Positions 26,270 to 35,505 of a DNA stretch of 44,002 nucleotides are shown in pieces (position 1 is the first letter of the stretch; each line of letters begins with the position of its first letter). This DNA comes from Chloroflexota bacterium (GTDB lineage Bacteria; Chloroflexota; Dehalococcoidia; Lucifugimonadales; UBA826). The notes under the pieces are model-generated. The model was not told where the DNA came from. It did not search any database and was given only the letters and a program-made list of their open reading frames with translations. The position numbers were made by a program, and so were the translations under genes. The DNA lies in contig PBKS01000009.1 in the NCBI GenBank assembly GCA_002722155.1, forward strand, positions 66,748 to 110,749, written 5' to 3'.

Positions 26270-27052
26270 GTGAGATTAGAAAATAAAGTTGCTGTTATAA
26301 CAGGCGGAGCCTCTGGAATGGGTAGGGCCACCGCCGAACTTTTCGCACTACAAGGATGCAAAGTCGTTATAGCTGGACGCCGAGAAACCCTGGGCACTCA
26401 AATAGCAAACAACATCAAGAATAATGGGGCAGATTGTATTTTTGTTAGTACTGATGTCTCTGTATCACAGGATGTACAGAATTTAATGCAACAGACAGTC
26501 GATACGTTCGGCAAGATAGATATCCTATTTAATAACGCGGGAATAAATAACCATGCTCAAACCGATCCACATGAGGAGGAAGAAGATTTTTTCGACTCAG
26601 TAATTTCAATAAATCTAAAAGGGGCCTTTTTATGTATCAAATATGCAGCCGCAAACATGATTCAGAGTAATTCTGGGTCAATAATAAATAATTCCTCCGT
26701 TTTAGATTTTCGGGCCGCCGATAATTCTTCCACTTCGTATCACATGTCAAAAGGCGGTATGTCAATGCTGACGAAAAAAGCATCTTTATCCTATGCGAAA
26801 TACAACATTAGAGTAAATTCCATACAACCAGGGGCAATTGCGACTGAGATGTCTGGTGTGAACTGGGATGAACTTAGTAACGAAGATATAAGTGATAGCC
26901 GAAGCAAAATACAACCGCTACAACGTATGGGCCTACCAATGGACGTAGCATACGCAGCCTTGTATTTTGCTTCTGATGAATCATCTTTTGTGACTGGATC
27001 CTCGTTGCTTGTGGATGGAGGTATGAGTGCTGCCCATAATTGGAAATCCTAA
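26270..27052 (+). CDS. Short-chain dehydrogenase/reductase (SDR)
   Basis: A 260-residue classical SDR. TGGASGMG (11-18) binds the cofactor and NNAG (88-91) follows; the active site has Ser143, Tyr157 and Lys161 in SYHMSK. The C-terminal SSFVTGSSLLVDGGMSA segment is typical. The loop after the second strand (AGRRETLG) has two Arg, favouring NADP(H). The substrate, likely an alcohol or ketone, is unknown. GTG start with AGGAG 6 nt upstream. It lies 122 bp after hemH and is followed on the same strand by an MFS gene at 27138 (85 bp gap with a TATAAT). Confidence 0.93.
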   Translation: MRLENKVAVITGGASGMGRATAELFALQGCKVVIAGRRETLGTQIANNIKNNGADCIFVSTDVSVSQDVQNLMQQTVDTFGKIDILFNNAGINNHAQTDPHEEEEDFFDSVISINLKGAFLCIKYAAANMIQSNSGSIINNSSVLDFRAADNSSTSYHMSKGGMSMLTKKASLSYAKYNIRVNSIQPGAIATEMSGVNWDELSNEDISDSRSKIQPLQRMGLPMDVAYAALYFASDESSFVTGSSLLVDGGMSAAHNWKS

Positions 27053-27074
27053 ACAGATCTACACTTAAATAGGC

Positions 27075-27080
27075 TATAAT
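27075..27080 (+). promoter_or_regulatory. Possible -10 element before the MFS gene
   Basis: A perfect TATAAT 58 bp before the TTG of the MFS gene at 27138. No good -35 element is seen. Confidence 0.25.
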
Positions 27081-27137
27081 TCGTCCTCGTGAAATCATAT
27101 GAAATCGTACTGCACCCTTTGATCCCAATACTCAGAG

Positions 27138-28421
27138 TTGGTTCGGTATCGCTTGGATAACACACAGGATTCTCCAAATATAAAACCTTGGTCTGCATTC
27201 AAGTTCCCGGATTTTAGATTGTTGTGGATATCAGGATTATCATCCTCAGTGACGATGCAAATTCGGTTGCTGGGATTCGGCGTTTGGCTTTACCAAGAAA
27301 CAGGTTCGGGAGTACAACTCGGCCTACTGGGACTAGTGCAGCTTGCTGTCCAGATGCCTGCTACGTTGTTTGGAGGTGCTTTCGCCGACCAGTTTGACCG
27401 AAAAAGATTGATTTCTATTACACAGTGTTTTAGCTTCTTTTTAATATCTTTTGCTACAGCTCTATTAATAACCGATGAATTAAAACCTTGGCATATATAT
27501 TCAATGGTTGCTGTACTTGGAGTAACCAGCACAATGGGAGGCCCGGCACGTTCAGCGATTACAGCGAATGTAGTGCCTACCTCTCACTTAATGCACGCTG
27601 TCACCTCTAATACTGCTACCTATCAAATAAGCTCAATATTAACGCCTTTACTATTTTCCCTGGCATATAAATTATTTGGTTTACCTGCTGTTTTTATGAT
27701 AGGTATTATTTTCTCTGTTCCTGCTTCCTTAATTCCTTTGCTAATCAAAACAAAATATGGCGTTGACGGCAAAAATAAATCTTCAGAAGGTTCTATGATT
27801 TCAAGATTATGGGAAGGATTTACCTTTGTGAGGACACATCCTATTCTTCCCGGTCTATACATCATGGACCTCGGAGTTACCGTAGTAAGTTTTTACAGGG
27901 AAATCATGCCTTTGATAGTGGATAAATTGTTCAAGCAGGGCGCCTGGGCAATAGGGCCACTTTCAGCAGCTAATTCACTAGGTGGGGTTTGTGGCAGTTT
28001 TCTCGTCCTATTCTTAGCCAAATACCGCTCTAAGGGTATGCTAGTCCTCTATGCTACCGGAATATATTCCCTGCTGCTATTCGGTTTTGGCTCAATTCAA
28101 TTCCTTAATACGCACCCAATATTTTTATTACTGATTGGTGGGGTAATAATTTCTGGACTCGGTGCAACTGACGCCATTGGTATGACGACAAGACAAACCA
28201 CAGTTCAATTAACTACACCTGATCATATGAGAGGCCGCGCCGTTAGCTTTCACTCTTTTTGCGCAATGGCAGCAAATAACATTGGAACCTTCGAAGTCGG
28301 TTTCATGTCTGATCGAATAGGAGCTGGAAATACTATGCTATTGGGCGGTACGGTCTCCATATGCGTAGTGCTTCTTGTATGGCGGTTAATTTCTGGACTG
28401 AGGAATTACAGATATCCTTAA
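27138..28421 (+). CDS. MFS transporter, MFS_3/EntS-like
   Basis: A 427-residue carrier with about 12 helices, clearly related to the MFS gene at 16258: MQIRLLGFGVWLYQETGSG replaces its first helix segment, motif A reads GAFADQFDRKRLI, and GGPARSAITANVVPTSHLMH matches the corresponding fourth helix. Likely an exporter of unknown compound. The start is TTG at 27138 with little ribosome-binding signal; TTG 27153 is possible. The last 4 bp overlap the convergent aldo/keto reductase gene. Confidence 0.86.
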   Translation: MVRYRLDNTQDSPNIKPWSAFKFPDFRLLWISGLSSSVTMQIRLLGFGVWLYQETGSGVQLGLLGLVQLAVQMPATLFGGAFADQFDRKRLISITQCFSFFLISFATALLITDELKPWHIYSMVAVLGVTSTMGGPARSAITANVVPTSHLMHAVTSNTATYQISSILTPLLFSLAYKLFGLPAVFMIGIIFSVPASLIPLLIKTKYGVDGKNKSSEGSMISRLWEGFTFVRTHPILPGLYIMDLGVTVVSFYREIMPLIVDKLFKQGAWAIGPLSAANSLGGVCGSFLVLFLAKYRSKGMLVLYATGIYSLLLFGFGSIQFLNTHPIFLLLIGGVIISGLGATDAIGMTTRQTTVQLTTPDHMRGRAVSFHSFCAMAANNIGTFEVGFMSDRIGAGNTMLLGGTVSICVVLLVWRLISGLRNYRYP

Positions 28422-29284
28422 ATAATGGCTAATCTCGGCTCAGGATTGATTGGAATTCTTGTTGATACTATGTTTTCTTGATCTTTGAGTGGTAATCGCT
28501 GAAAACGCGAGCCAGCATCTAAAACCTTCTTCAGTAAAGAAAACTCGCCACAGCTGGGTGCGGTATCTATATCCTGGGATAACAGCCACCATAACGACTC
28601 ATCTATTTCCTTCTGATCTCGGTAAGGATCGTACCATGTACCACAATCCTTAACCGAATCTGACCATCCTCCGCGAGCTATCATTTTTATGGTCTGAACA
28701 CCTACATCTTTTTGCCTACACACTTTAAGTAATTCGTCTGAATTTTTCCTATATTCAGAATTTCTGTACATAGAAGCATTCACTGGAAACATCACCGTAT
28801 CGAAGTCAAATCTTCTGAGGGCTTCTAAATGGGTCGAGGGAGAAGAGGGGCCATGTCCAGTGATACCAAGCCATTTCGCCAATCCCTGTTCCTTCATTTC
28901 TACCAACGCCTCCAAGGCTCCACCTTTACCGGTAACCACATTCAACGTTTCCAAATCTATAACTGAATGTAATTGAAACAAATCAAAAGACGCTACATTC
29001 ATTCGTTGCATTATGTCTTCAATATTGCGCCATGCGTCATCTCGGGTTCTCATCGGAGTTTTGCACCCGAGAAACATCTTGGAACGAAGTTCAGGCATCC
29101 ACGGAGCAACCCGCTCCATCGATTCCGAATATCCAGGAGCGATATCTATATGGTTAACCCCATAATCTAGGCACATCTGGATGGCAAAATCCGCTTCTTC
29201 CTGACCTAATTTCCCTATGGAATAAGCTCCGAAAGTAATTACTGTACTATTATGCCCCGTTCTTCCAAGCCGACGTTTCTCCAA
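28418..29284 (-). CDS. Aldo/keto reductase
   Basis: A 288-residue NADPH-dependent reductase of the AKR superfamily. The catalytic tetrad is Asp47 and Tyr52 in HIDIAPGYSES, Lys75 in LGCKTP and His106 in QLHS. It reduces aldehydes or ketones; the substrate is unknown. TTG start with AGGAG 6 nt upstream. It overlaps the convergent MFS gene by 4 bp at its 3' end and diverges from the nuclease gene across a perfect palindrome. Confidence 0.9.
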   Translation of the reverse strand: MEKRRLGRTGHNSTVITFGAYSIGKLGQEEADFAIQMCLDYGVNHIDIAPGYSESMERVAPWMPELRSKMFLGCKTPMRTRDDAWRNIEDIMQRMNVASFDLFQLHSVIDLETLNVVTGKGGALEALVEMKEQGLAKWLGITGHGPSSPSTHLEALRRFDFDTVMFPVNASMYRNSEYRKNSDELLKVCRQKDVGVQTIKMIARGGWSDSVKDCGTWYDPYRDQKEIDESLWWLLSQDIDTAPSCGEFSLLKKVLDAGSRFQRLPLKDQENIVSTRIPINPEPRLAII

Positions 29285-29308
29285 AACATACTCCTTTCTT
29301 TTTTGCGA

Positions 29309-29323
29309 TAATGGTTACCATTA
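29309..29323. promoter_or_regulatory. Perfect 15-nt palindrome in a divergent promoter
   Basis: TAATGGT-T-ACCATTA: seven-base arms around one central base, placed 24 bp before the aldo/keto reductase start and 30 bp before the nuclease start. It looks like the binding site of a dimeric repressor. The regulator is not in the window. Confidence 0.6.
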
Positions 29324-29353
29324 CATTGAAACTAGTATAACCAGATCTATCAA

Positions 29354-30085
29354 ATGCCTATTACTGTTTCCGCAACTGAATTAGGTACCTATGCAACGCG
29401 ATATCCTTGCTTAAGGTGCGCCTGGGTGAGAATGCACGTCAAGGATCTACCCTACCAGACATTTCCGTCAATATTTAGTTCTATAGATAGTTTTAGTAAA
29501 AATGCTATCTCATCATACTTTGCCAATTCTTTAGAAATGCCTGTTTGGTTACAAGAAATTGGAAACATCAGTGAAAATATCAAACCCCCTAGTTGGAGAA
29601 AATTTTATAGAGATGATAAGACTACTGGAATAAGAGTAAGAGGCGAGGCAGATGCTATATTTCGTCTCACGGACGGATCCTACGTAATCGTCGATTACAA
29701 AACATCGCGCTACAACCCCGATAGGAAAACCTCGCTTCTTTCATATCAAATGCAACTGAATGCCTATGCATGGATAGCCGAATCCTATGGTTGCAGTCCT
29801 GTCAGCCATCTCTACCTGATCTTTATGGAACCAGAGAGTCAAAAAGAATTCGCATCATTGGATTCAGCTATCTCCGATATAGGAATGGTATTGGGATTTA
29901 AATCAAATATAATCGAAGTAGAAAGAAAACCGGAAAAATTGATACCTCCCGCACTAGACTTGGTCCATTCTATTTCAGAAATGCAAATACCACCTGTAGC
30001 AAGAAGCAGATGCAGAGATTGTCTGAAATTAGACAAAATGATTATACAAATGACATATGGGGCTACTGAACATGTCGGTCAATAA
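29354..30085 (+). CDS. PD-(D/E)XK nuclease with two CxxC pairs (Cas4/RecB-like)
   Basis: A 243-residue protein. The nuclease core is visible as GEAD (Asp100), VDYKTS (Asp114, Lys116) and QMQLNAYAW (Gln132, Tyr138), the motif order of RecB/Cas4-family PD-(D/E)XK enzymes. CxxC pairs stand at Cys19/Cys22 and Cys220/Cys223; together they could hold an iron-sulfur or zinc site, as in Cas4 and AddB, though the arrangement is two plus two. No CRISPR array or cas gene lies nearby, so a DNA repair role is more likely. ATG start. The next gene, a PIG-L deacetylase, overlaps by up to 29 bp. Confidence 0.82.
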   Translation: MPITVSATELGTYATRYPCLRCAWVRMHVKDLPYQTFPSIFSSIDSFSKNAISSYFANSLEMPVWLQEIGNISENIKPPSWRKFYRDDKTTGIRVRGEADAIFRLTDGSYVIVDYKTSRYNPDRKTSLLSYQMQLNAYAWIAESYGCSPVSHLYLIFMEPESQKEFASLDSAISDIGMVLGFKSNIIEVERKPEKLIPPALDLVHSISEMQIPPVARSRCRDCLKLDKMIIQMTYGATEHVGQ

Positions 30086-30812
30086 CCAAGAATTCGTTTG
30101 GTTGGGAGTGTATGGCCACCCAGACGACGAAACATCTGCTAGTGCCGGAACCATGGTAAAACTGACCCATAAAGGTCACAGCGTCTACGTTGTAACTGCC
30201 ACTGGTGGTGAATTGGGCACGTTAGGAACCGGGGATATGAAAATCAAAAGAGAAGATCTTGCTGAGGTTAGAGAATCGGAATTGAAGGCAAACATGAAAA
30301 CATATGGAGCCAACGCACCTTTTATGTTGCGATATGTGGACCAAGAACTAGAAAAAACGCACCCCGAAATATTAGCTATGGAAATTTTGGACATAATGAA
30401 TAGCATTGAACCTGACATCATATCGACTTTCGGGCCTAGTGGTATATCTAATCATCCCGACCATATAGCAGTACATAAAGCGACGCTGATAGCTTATAAA
30501 AAATATCTCACCGATGGAAATAAAAAAACCGCTCTTTTAGTCTACCCTTCCATACCTGACGAGGAAGCCGAAAAATACAACCTACAGTTGAGTGAGATTG
30601 AAAAAAACACCGATATAATAATAGGAATTGATGACACTATTAATTACAAAATAGAAGGCCTGAAAAATTACAAGAGCCAAGAAGACGCCCAGGAATTTGC
30701 GGCCTATATATCAGAAAGTGAAGGTCCTTATTTTGAGACATTCGCCGTAAGCGAAGCCTCACCCAGGAATTGGGAATCTTTATCAATAGTTGAATACCTT
30801 CGTTCGCTATGA
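30057..30812 (+). CDS. PIG-L family (LmbE-like) deacetylase
   Basis: A 251-residue zinc-dependent hydrolase. HPDDE at 21-25 and HPDH at 133-136 are the metal-binding motifs of the PIG-L/LmbE family. Known members deacetylate N-acetylglucosaminyl lipids, mycothiol or bacillithiol precursors; the substrate here is unknown. ATG 30072 (MSVNN) is an alternative start with a GGGG upstream; the ATG at 30057 is reported. It overlaps the nuclease gene and its 3' end overlaps the convergent MFS gene by 6 bp. Confidence 0.9.
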   Translation: MGLLNMSVNNQEFVWLGVYGHPDDETSASAGTMVKLTHKGHSVYVVTATGGELGTLGTGDMKIKREDLAEVRESELKANMKTYGANAPFMLRYVDQELEKTHPEILAMEILDIMNSIEPDIISTFGPSGISNHPDHIAVHKATLIAYKKYLTDGNKKTALLVYPSIPDEEAEKYNLQLSEIEKNTDIIIGIDDTINYKIEGLKNYKSQEDAQEFAAYISESEGPYFETFAVSEASPRNWESLSIVEYLRSL

Positions 30813-32039
30813 ACTAGACTTCACCGGTGATGTGGGCAAGTTTTGATCTTGATTGCCGTGAGCGAATTTTAGAGACACCGCCCCAAGGGCAAAAATCAAA
30901 GCCGTAATTAGGAAAGAAGCCGCATAACTGCCAGTAATATCAAAGCTCATTCCTGCAATTATCGGCCCGAGAAACGCGGAAACAGCATTAGATATAGAAA
31001 TAACCCCCATTATTGAACCAAAATGCTTAACACCAAACGCGTCTATTACTATTAGCTGGAATAAGGCCCCAAAAGCTCCTAGGAAAAACCCCATGACAGG
31101 AACAATAACCCACACTGGCAGCCCGTCTCCAGCATATATCAACAAAGATGCAAAAGTGGCTTGACCACAGAGATCTATTAATAGGGCTAACCGTGGCCCA
31201 TATTTGTCAGATAGATTACCAAATACAAATTTCCCTCCCATTCCACAAGTCGCAAACAAACTCACTGCCATTGATGCTGTACTTTCGGTAACTCCATTGA
31301 TAATCAAGTGAGAAGAAACCTGAGGTAATAGGGCACTATACGTAAAGGTTCCACATAGTATTGCAACCGAAATAGCATAGAAGGTTCTAGTCCTGACCGC
31401 CTCTCTCAAAGTTAATCCGACAAGACTTTCATTCCTTGTATTTTGTTCCGGTTTTTTCTCACTGAAAGGATCTGGGTTTTTTACAACCAAATAAGAATAT
31501 ACAGACACAATAAGTGCCATGACACCGACAATTGTATAACCTGCCCTCCAGTTATATATACTGACTAGAAATGCTATGATTGGTTGTATCACCATACCAC
31601 CAAAATTATTTCCCATTGCCGTTATTCCAATGACTCTCCCCCGGTTCTCAGGAAACCACAACCCAACCAATTTACCTGGTGGTAGCATTGCAGCACCTAC
31701 GATAGAAAAAGACTGCACAACGCTCAAAAAATATAAATGCCAGAGCTCGGTCATAAAAGGCCTAATGAGATAACTAATACCAAAAACAGCCATAGAAAAA
31801 GCCATTATCTTTCTTGAACCGTGTCTATCTATAAGGGACCCAATTAAAGGGGATATGAATGCCCCGAAAGCAATCAAAGACAAAGACAGCCCAATTTGGG
31901 TTCTTGACCAACCAAAAGTCTTCTCCAGCGGTTCAACGAAAAGACCGAAAGAGTATTGAGACCCACCTATAGCAACTGAGGAGGCAAAAAAGCATGCCGC
32001 TGCTATAGCCCAGCCTCTATGGAATTTGATGTTATTCAA
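30807..32039 (-). CDS. MFS transporter, OFA/monocarboxylate type
   Basis: A 410-residue carrier with about 12 helices. FGWSRTQIGLSLSL and GSLIDRHGSRKIM (motif A) match the OFA/MCT-like pattern, and the fourth helix contains GLWFPENRGRVIGIT. The C-terminal half has AFGVKHFGSIMG, the last-helix motif shared with the truncated MFS at the window end. Carboxylate transport is plausible, not proven. TTG start. Overlaps the convergent PIG-L gene by 6 bp. Confidence 0.88.
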   Translation of the reverse strand: MNNIKFHRGWAIAAACFFASSVAIGGSQYSFGLFVEPLEKTFGWSRTQIGLSLSLIAFGAFISPLIGSLIDRHGSRKIMAFSMAVFGISYLIRPFMTELWHLYFLSVVQSFSIVGAAMLPPGKLVGLWFPENRGRVIGITAMGNNFGGMVIQPIIAFLVSIYNWRAGYTIVGVMALIVSVYSYLVVKNPDPFSEKKPEQNTRNESLVGLTLREAVRTRTFYAISVAILCGTFTYSALLPQVSSHLIINGVTESTASMAVSLFATCGMGGKFVFGNLSDKYGPRLALLIDLCGQATFASLLIYAGDGLPVWVIVPVMGFFLGAFGALFQLIVIDAFGVKHFGSIMGVISISNAVSAFLGPIIAGMSFDITGSYAASFLITALIFALGAVSLKFAHGNQDQNLPTSPVKSSS

Positions 32040-32319
32040 AGCGGACTCATTCTAGAGGGCTTATACACATTGATACAAGTAGTTATAGTCATGTCTCCAA
32101 TATTCTAGACCGATACCTTACAGGAAATCGGGTAATCAATTTAATTTAATAGTCATCATGCCGAACAAAATCCACCCAGGTCAGAGTAATTGATTTCAGG
32201 ACGGGTTGGAATAACGCAAAGTTTAGGTAACTACTCAGAGTTCGAATTTACCGATCTCAGTAAGTGTTATATCCTCATAAAGTTTCTGGATTTGAATCAA
32301 GAAATGCTAGGAGTAGGAT
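32040..32319. other. 280-bp divergent region before the catabolic operon
   Basis: Separates the MFS gene on the minus strand from the eight-gene plus-strand operon. I found no convincing sigma-70 promoter, palindrome or RNA gene in it, only AGGAG before the dehydrogenase gene. Confidence 0.5.
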
Positions 32320-33285
32320 ATGCCAAAATTTGTTTTTATGCCGCCTCAAGATAACCTTAAACGCGAGTTTGCAGCCAGATTATCGGACACTTTACCAGAA
32401 TATGATGTTCACTCTCCACAAACCGATGAGGAAGCTAAGAAAGCAATCCAAGATGCCGATGCAGCCATGGGCTGGATTCCCCCGGAAACCCTTCAGACAG
32501 CTCAAAAAATAAAATGGCTTCACAATCCTGACGCTGGGCCATTTTTCGGATACTACTATGAAGAACTATGTAAACACCCACTCATTATCACCAATCCCAG
32601 AGGTATCTACTGGGATCATATATCTCATCACATACTAATGTTCATACTCGCCTTATCCCGGGGTCTTCCGTGGTATATGGATGCAAAACGTGAACGTATT
32701 TGGGATAAAGAAGCGAGAAAAACACCCTACATTTTTTTGGGCGATTCCACGGCCTTGATTAATGGGGTAGGCGGAATAGGACACGAGACAGCAAGACTAT
32801 GTCGAGAACTCGGTATGCGAGTGATAGGAATTGATCCAAGGCAAGAATATAGAATTGAGGGTGTAGAAATGCACCAGCCCAATTCTCTATCAGAACTGCT
32901 CCCGCAAGCTGATTTTATAATCACTACAGTGCCTCACACTCCTGAAACAGAGTTCACATTCAACAAGGATACATTTGCCCTCATGAAAAGTACCTCGTAT
33001 TTTATAAACATTGGAAGGGGTATGGTTTGCAAATTGGATGACCTCGCTGAAGCAGTTGAAACTGGTGTCATTGCAGGATGCGGGCTTGACGTTTATGAAA
33101 CAGAACCCTTACCTTCAAACCATAAATTATGGGGATTGGACAACGTTATAATGACTCCCCATATTGCTGTAGCAGATGCCGAAAACCTATCCGAAAGGAG
33201 ATTCCAAATCTTAATCGAAAATGCAAGACAATTTCTCGATAATAAGGAACTCCACAATGTTGTTGATAAAGACAAATGGTTTTAA
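32320..33285 (+). CDS. D-2-hydroxyacid dehydrogenase family protein
   Basis: A 321-residue NAD(P)-dependent enzyme of the D-isomer-specific 2-hydroxyacid family. The Rossmann motif is GVGGIG (149-154), and the catalytic Arg233 (NIGRG), Glu262 (YETEP) and His281 (TPHIA) are all present. It interconverts 2-oxo and 2-hydroxy acids; glyoxylate, hydroxypyruvate or a sugar-derived acid are candidates. ATG start with AGGAG 7 nt upstream. First gene of an eight-gene plus-strand operon with gaps of 32, 34, 62, 28, -4, 32 and 13 bp. Confidence 0.93.
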   Translation: MPKFVFMPPQDNLKREFAARLSDTLPEYDVHSPQTDEEAKKAIQDADAAMGWIPPETLQTAQKIKWLHNPDAGPFFGYYYEELCKHPLIITNPRGIYWDHISHHILMFILALSRGLPWYMDAKRERIWDKEARKTPYIFLGDSTALINGVGGIGHETARLCRELGMRVIGIDPRQEYRIEGVEMHQPNSLSELLPQADFIITTVPHTPETEFTFNKDTFALMKSTSYFINIGRGMVCKLDDLAEAVETGVIAGCGLDVYETEPLPSNHKLWGLDNVIMTPHIAVADAENLSERRFQILIENARQFLDNKELHNVVDKDKWF

Positions 33286-33317
33286 CTAACAATGAAACTA
33301 AATAAAGGAAAAATATT

Positions 33318-34073
33318 TTGACCTTAAGACAAAATAGAGCAAAAAATAACTTAAATGAAGGGAAAATTGTGTCAGTCCCTATGGGACCTCTGAATGGAGA
33401 TTTAATAGAACATTTTGGCCCTTTGGGATTTGATGCCATATGGCTGGAAGGAGAACATGGCCCTGTTGATTTCAACAACATACCCGATTTAACTAGAGCC
33501 TGTGACCTTTGGAATATGACCCCTATCGTCAGAGTCCACCAAAATGAACCTGCGACTATATACCGAACTTTTGATCTCGGTGCCCAAGGAATTACAGTGC
33601 CCCATGTAAACACCAAAAAGGAAGCACTCTCCGTCGTAGATTCTGGTAAATTTGCCCCTCTCGGAAACAGAGGTTCCTTTACAAGCCGGCAAGGAATCGG
33701 CGTAAAGAACTATTACAGCCAAGCAAATGACCAAACAATGCTGATCATCTTAATCGAAGACATCGTGGCAGTGAACAATCTTGATGAAATACTTGAAGTA
33801 GAAAATATCGATGTGTTTTTTGTGGCACCGGGAGATTTAGCCCAGACGATGGGATATCCAGGAGAAGCGGGCAGAACTGAGGTAAAAAAAGTGGTAGCAG
33901 AAGCCATCAAAAAAATCACTTCCTCAGGAAGAACGGCTGGTACTTTGGCTGGCACAGATGCAGTGGGAGAATATATTGATCTAGGAGCCCGATTCTTCTC
34001 TTTTAGCTACCTTCCATGGCTAGCTGAAGGAGCAGAAAAATTCCACGAGGCTGTCACGAAAGCAGTTCGATGA
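33318..34073 (+). CDS. HpcH/HpaI family aldolase
   Basis: A 251-residue class II pyruvate-type aldolase. GEHGPVD (about 44-50) carries the catalytic His, RVHQNEPATIYRTFDLGAQG (about 72-91) the conserved Arg/acid loop, GNRGSFT follows, then IEDIVAVNNLDEIL with a metal-ligand Glu, and FVAPGDLAQTMG matches the family GPxDLS motif. It cleaves 4-hydroxy-2-oxo acids. Together with a KDG-type kinase next door, it could cleave 2-keto-3-deoxy sugar acids. TTG start with AAGGA about 8 nt upstream. Second gene of the operon. Confidence 0.92.
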   Translation: MTLRQNRAKNNLNEGKIVSVPMGPLNGDLIEHFGPLGFDAIWLEGEHGPVDFNNIPDLTRACDLWNMTPIVRVHQNEPATIYRTFDLGAQGITVPHVNTKKEALSVVDSGKFAPLGNRGSFTSRQGIGVKNYYSQANDQTMLIILIEDIVAVNNLDEILEVENIDVFFVAPGDLAQTMGYPGEAGRTEVKKVVAEAIKKITSSGRTAGTLAGTDAVGEYIDLGARFFSFSYLPWLAEGAEKFHEAVTKAVR

Positions 34074-34107
34074 ACAACGAACATAATATTCTCCAAGGAA
34101 ACCATTT

Positions 34108-35094
34108 GTGCAAAAATTCGTAACTTTTGGGGAAACGATGGTTCAGTATAACGCTGAATATACTGGTGAGTTTGACCCAAATGAACAGTATTTCCTTGAC
34201 GTTGCAGGTGCCGAATCGAATGTTGCAATCAATCTTTCAAAGATAACTAAAAATCATGTCGAAATTTTCTGGATCAGTCGCTTGGGGGAAGACGAAGCCG
34301 GACATCTAATACATAACACACTCTCCAAAGAAATTAAAATTGATGCCCCAATTTATAAAGGTGAACAAACAGGAATTTCGTATTTAAACCACCACGCAGA
34401 TGGTCGGCATCTTAAAAGATACCTGAGAGAGGGAAGTGCTGCTAGTGAGATCCCATTTCAACAAGTAAAAAAACATCTAGAGGGAGCGGATATCCTCCAT
34501 GTAACTGGAATCACTCCAGCACTTAGCAAAACAAATTTAGAAACTACATTTCAGATCATAGAATTATGCAGCGAAATGGATATCCCTGTATGTCTGGATG
34601 TTAATTACCGGGAGCAACTTTGGACTCCGGAGCAAGCAAAAAACACCCTGAATCGCCTTCTCCCGCATATTGATATATTTAAGGTCGGCCGTGATGAAGC
34701 TGAAACTATTTGGCAATTAAAGTATTCAGCCGATGAATACGCTGCCTACTTTTACCAAAAATTGAGCATGTTGACTATAGTGACTGACGGAAAATCCGGA
34801 GCTGTACTTTTTAATGGAACCGACTACATTCGTGAAAAAACCATTGAAATAGAAGTCGTTGACCCTATCGGTGCCGGCGACGCATTTGTTGCTGGCTTCC
34901 TTGGAACTTTGATGCGACACGACATTCCTTTGCGTCAGTTGCTCAAATCGAATTCTAGAAATCAAATAACATTAACCAAAGCATTGAAAGTAGGGAACAT
35001 CTGTGGCGCACTCACATGCACTAAAAAAGGAGACACTGCTGCTATGCCAACGCTATCAGAAATTGAGGATTTCGTGGGATTGCTGGAGTCATGA
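34108..35094 (+). CDS. kdgK: PfkB-family sugar kinase, KDG kinase-like
   Basis: A 328-residue ribokinase-fold kinase. The C-terminal ATP and phosphate-binding motif DPIGAGDAFVAGF (252-264) has the catalytic Asp258; LDVNYREQLW (163-172) and the AESNVAINLSK (36-46) substrate loop are typical of 2-keto-3-deoxygluconate kinases. It would phosphorylate 2-keto-3-deoxy sugar acids for the Entner-Doudoroff-like path. The C-terminal third includes a short insert (about 279-295). GTG start with AAGGAA about 9 nt upstream. Third gene of the operon, directly after an aldolase. Confidence 0.88.
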   Translation: MQKFVTFGETMVQYNAEYTGEFDPNEQYFLDVAGAESNVAINLSKITKNHVEIFWISRLGEDEAGHLIHNTLSKEIKIDAPIYKGEQTGISYLNHHADGRHLKRYLREGSAASEIPFQQVKKHLEGADILHVTGITPALSKTNLETTFQIIELCSEMDIPVCLDVNYREQLWTPEQAKNTLNRLLPHIDIFKVGRDEAETIWQLKYSADEYAAYFYQKLSMLTIVTDGKSGAVLFNGTDYIREKTIEIEVVDPIGAGDAFVAGFLGTLMRHDIPLRQLLKSNSRNQITLTKALKVGNICGALTCTKKGDTAAMPTLSEIEDFVGLLES

Positions 35095-35156
35095 GATACC
35101 CCACAGTATTCTTGTCAGTTAATATGTAATCATCATAACAATACCGGAGGTGACCA

Positions 35157-35477
35157 ATGTACAGAATTAGACGTGTTTACAGAACCAAACCTGGAGAGGC
35201 AGGCAACGTGGCTAAACTTGTTTACCAACAGGCAAAAATCTACCGAGACACAGGACACAGAGGTGAATTCACTGTGTCTTACAACGGCTATACTCTTCCA
35301 GGAGAACAGAATGTCGTCGTTTTAGAATGGTTTGACGAAAAGATCATGTCCCCAAGCAGGGAAGGAAACAAAATTCCCAAGGAAGCAATGGAAGCAGGGG
35401 CCAAATATAGGCCTTTCCTCGAAAGCCAGCGTATAGAATTTTATGAAACTATAGATCCATCCTCTATGGGAGATTAA
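35157..35477 (+). CDS. Small operon protein, possible dimeric alpha-beta barrel
   Basis: A 106-residue protein with an alternating strand-helix-strand pattern: VYRTKPGEAGNVAKLVYQQA (about 7-26) and a terminal strand IEFYETID. That fits a ferredoxin-like alpha-beta barrel of the NIPSNAP or antibiotic-monooxygenase type, but I cannot name the family with certainty. No catalytic residue is obvious. Strong GGAGG 8 nt before the ATG. Fourth gene of the catabolic operon, between the KDG-type kinase and the cupin. Confidence 0.75.
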   Translation: MYRIRRVYRTKPGEAGNVAKLVYQQAKIYRDTGHRGEFTVSYNGYTLPGEQNVVVLEWFDEKIMSPSREGNKIPKEAMEAGAKYRPFLESQRIEFYETIDPSSMGD

Positions 35478-35505
35478 TCTCATATTCGTTAAAGATTAGG
35501 TTTAT

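Noticed and set aside
29354-30085. Cas4 of a CRISPR-Cas system
   Set aside because: No repeat array and no other cas gene are present, and the cysteine layout differs from Cas4.
33146-33616. A 156-codon minus-strand frame across the dehydrogenase and aldolase genes
   Set aside because: It overlaps two convincingly identified genes on the other strand and has no protein-like features.
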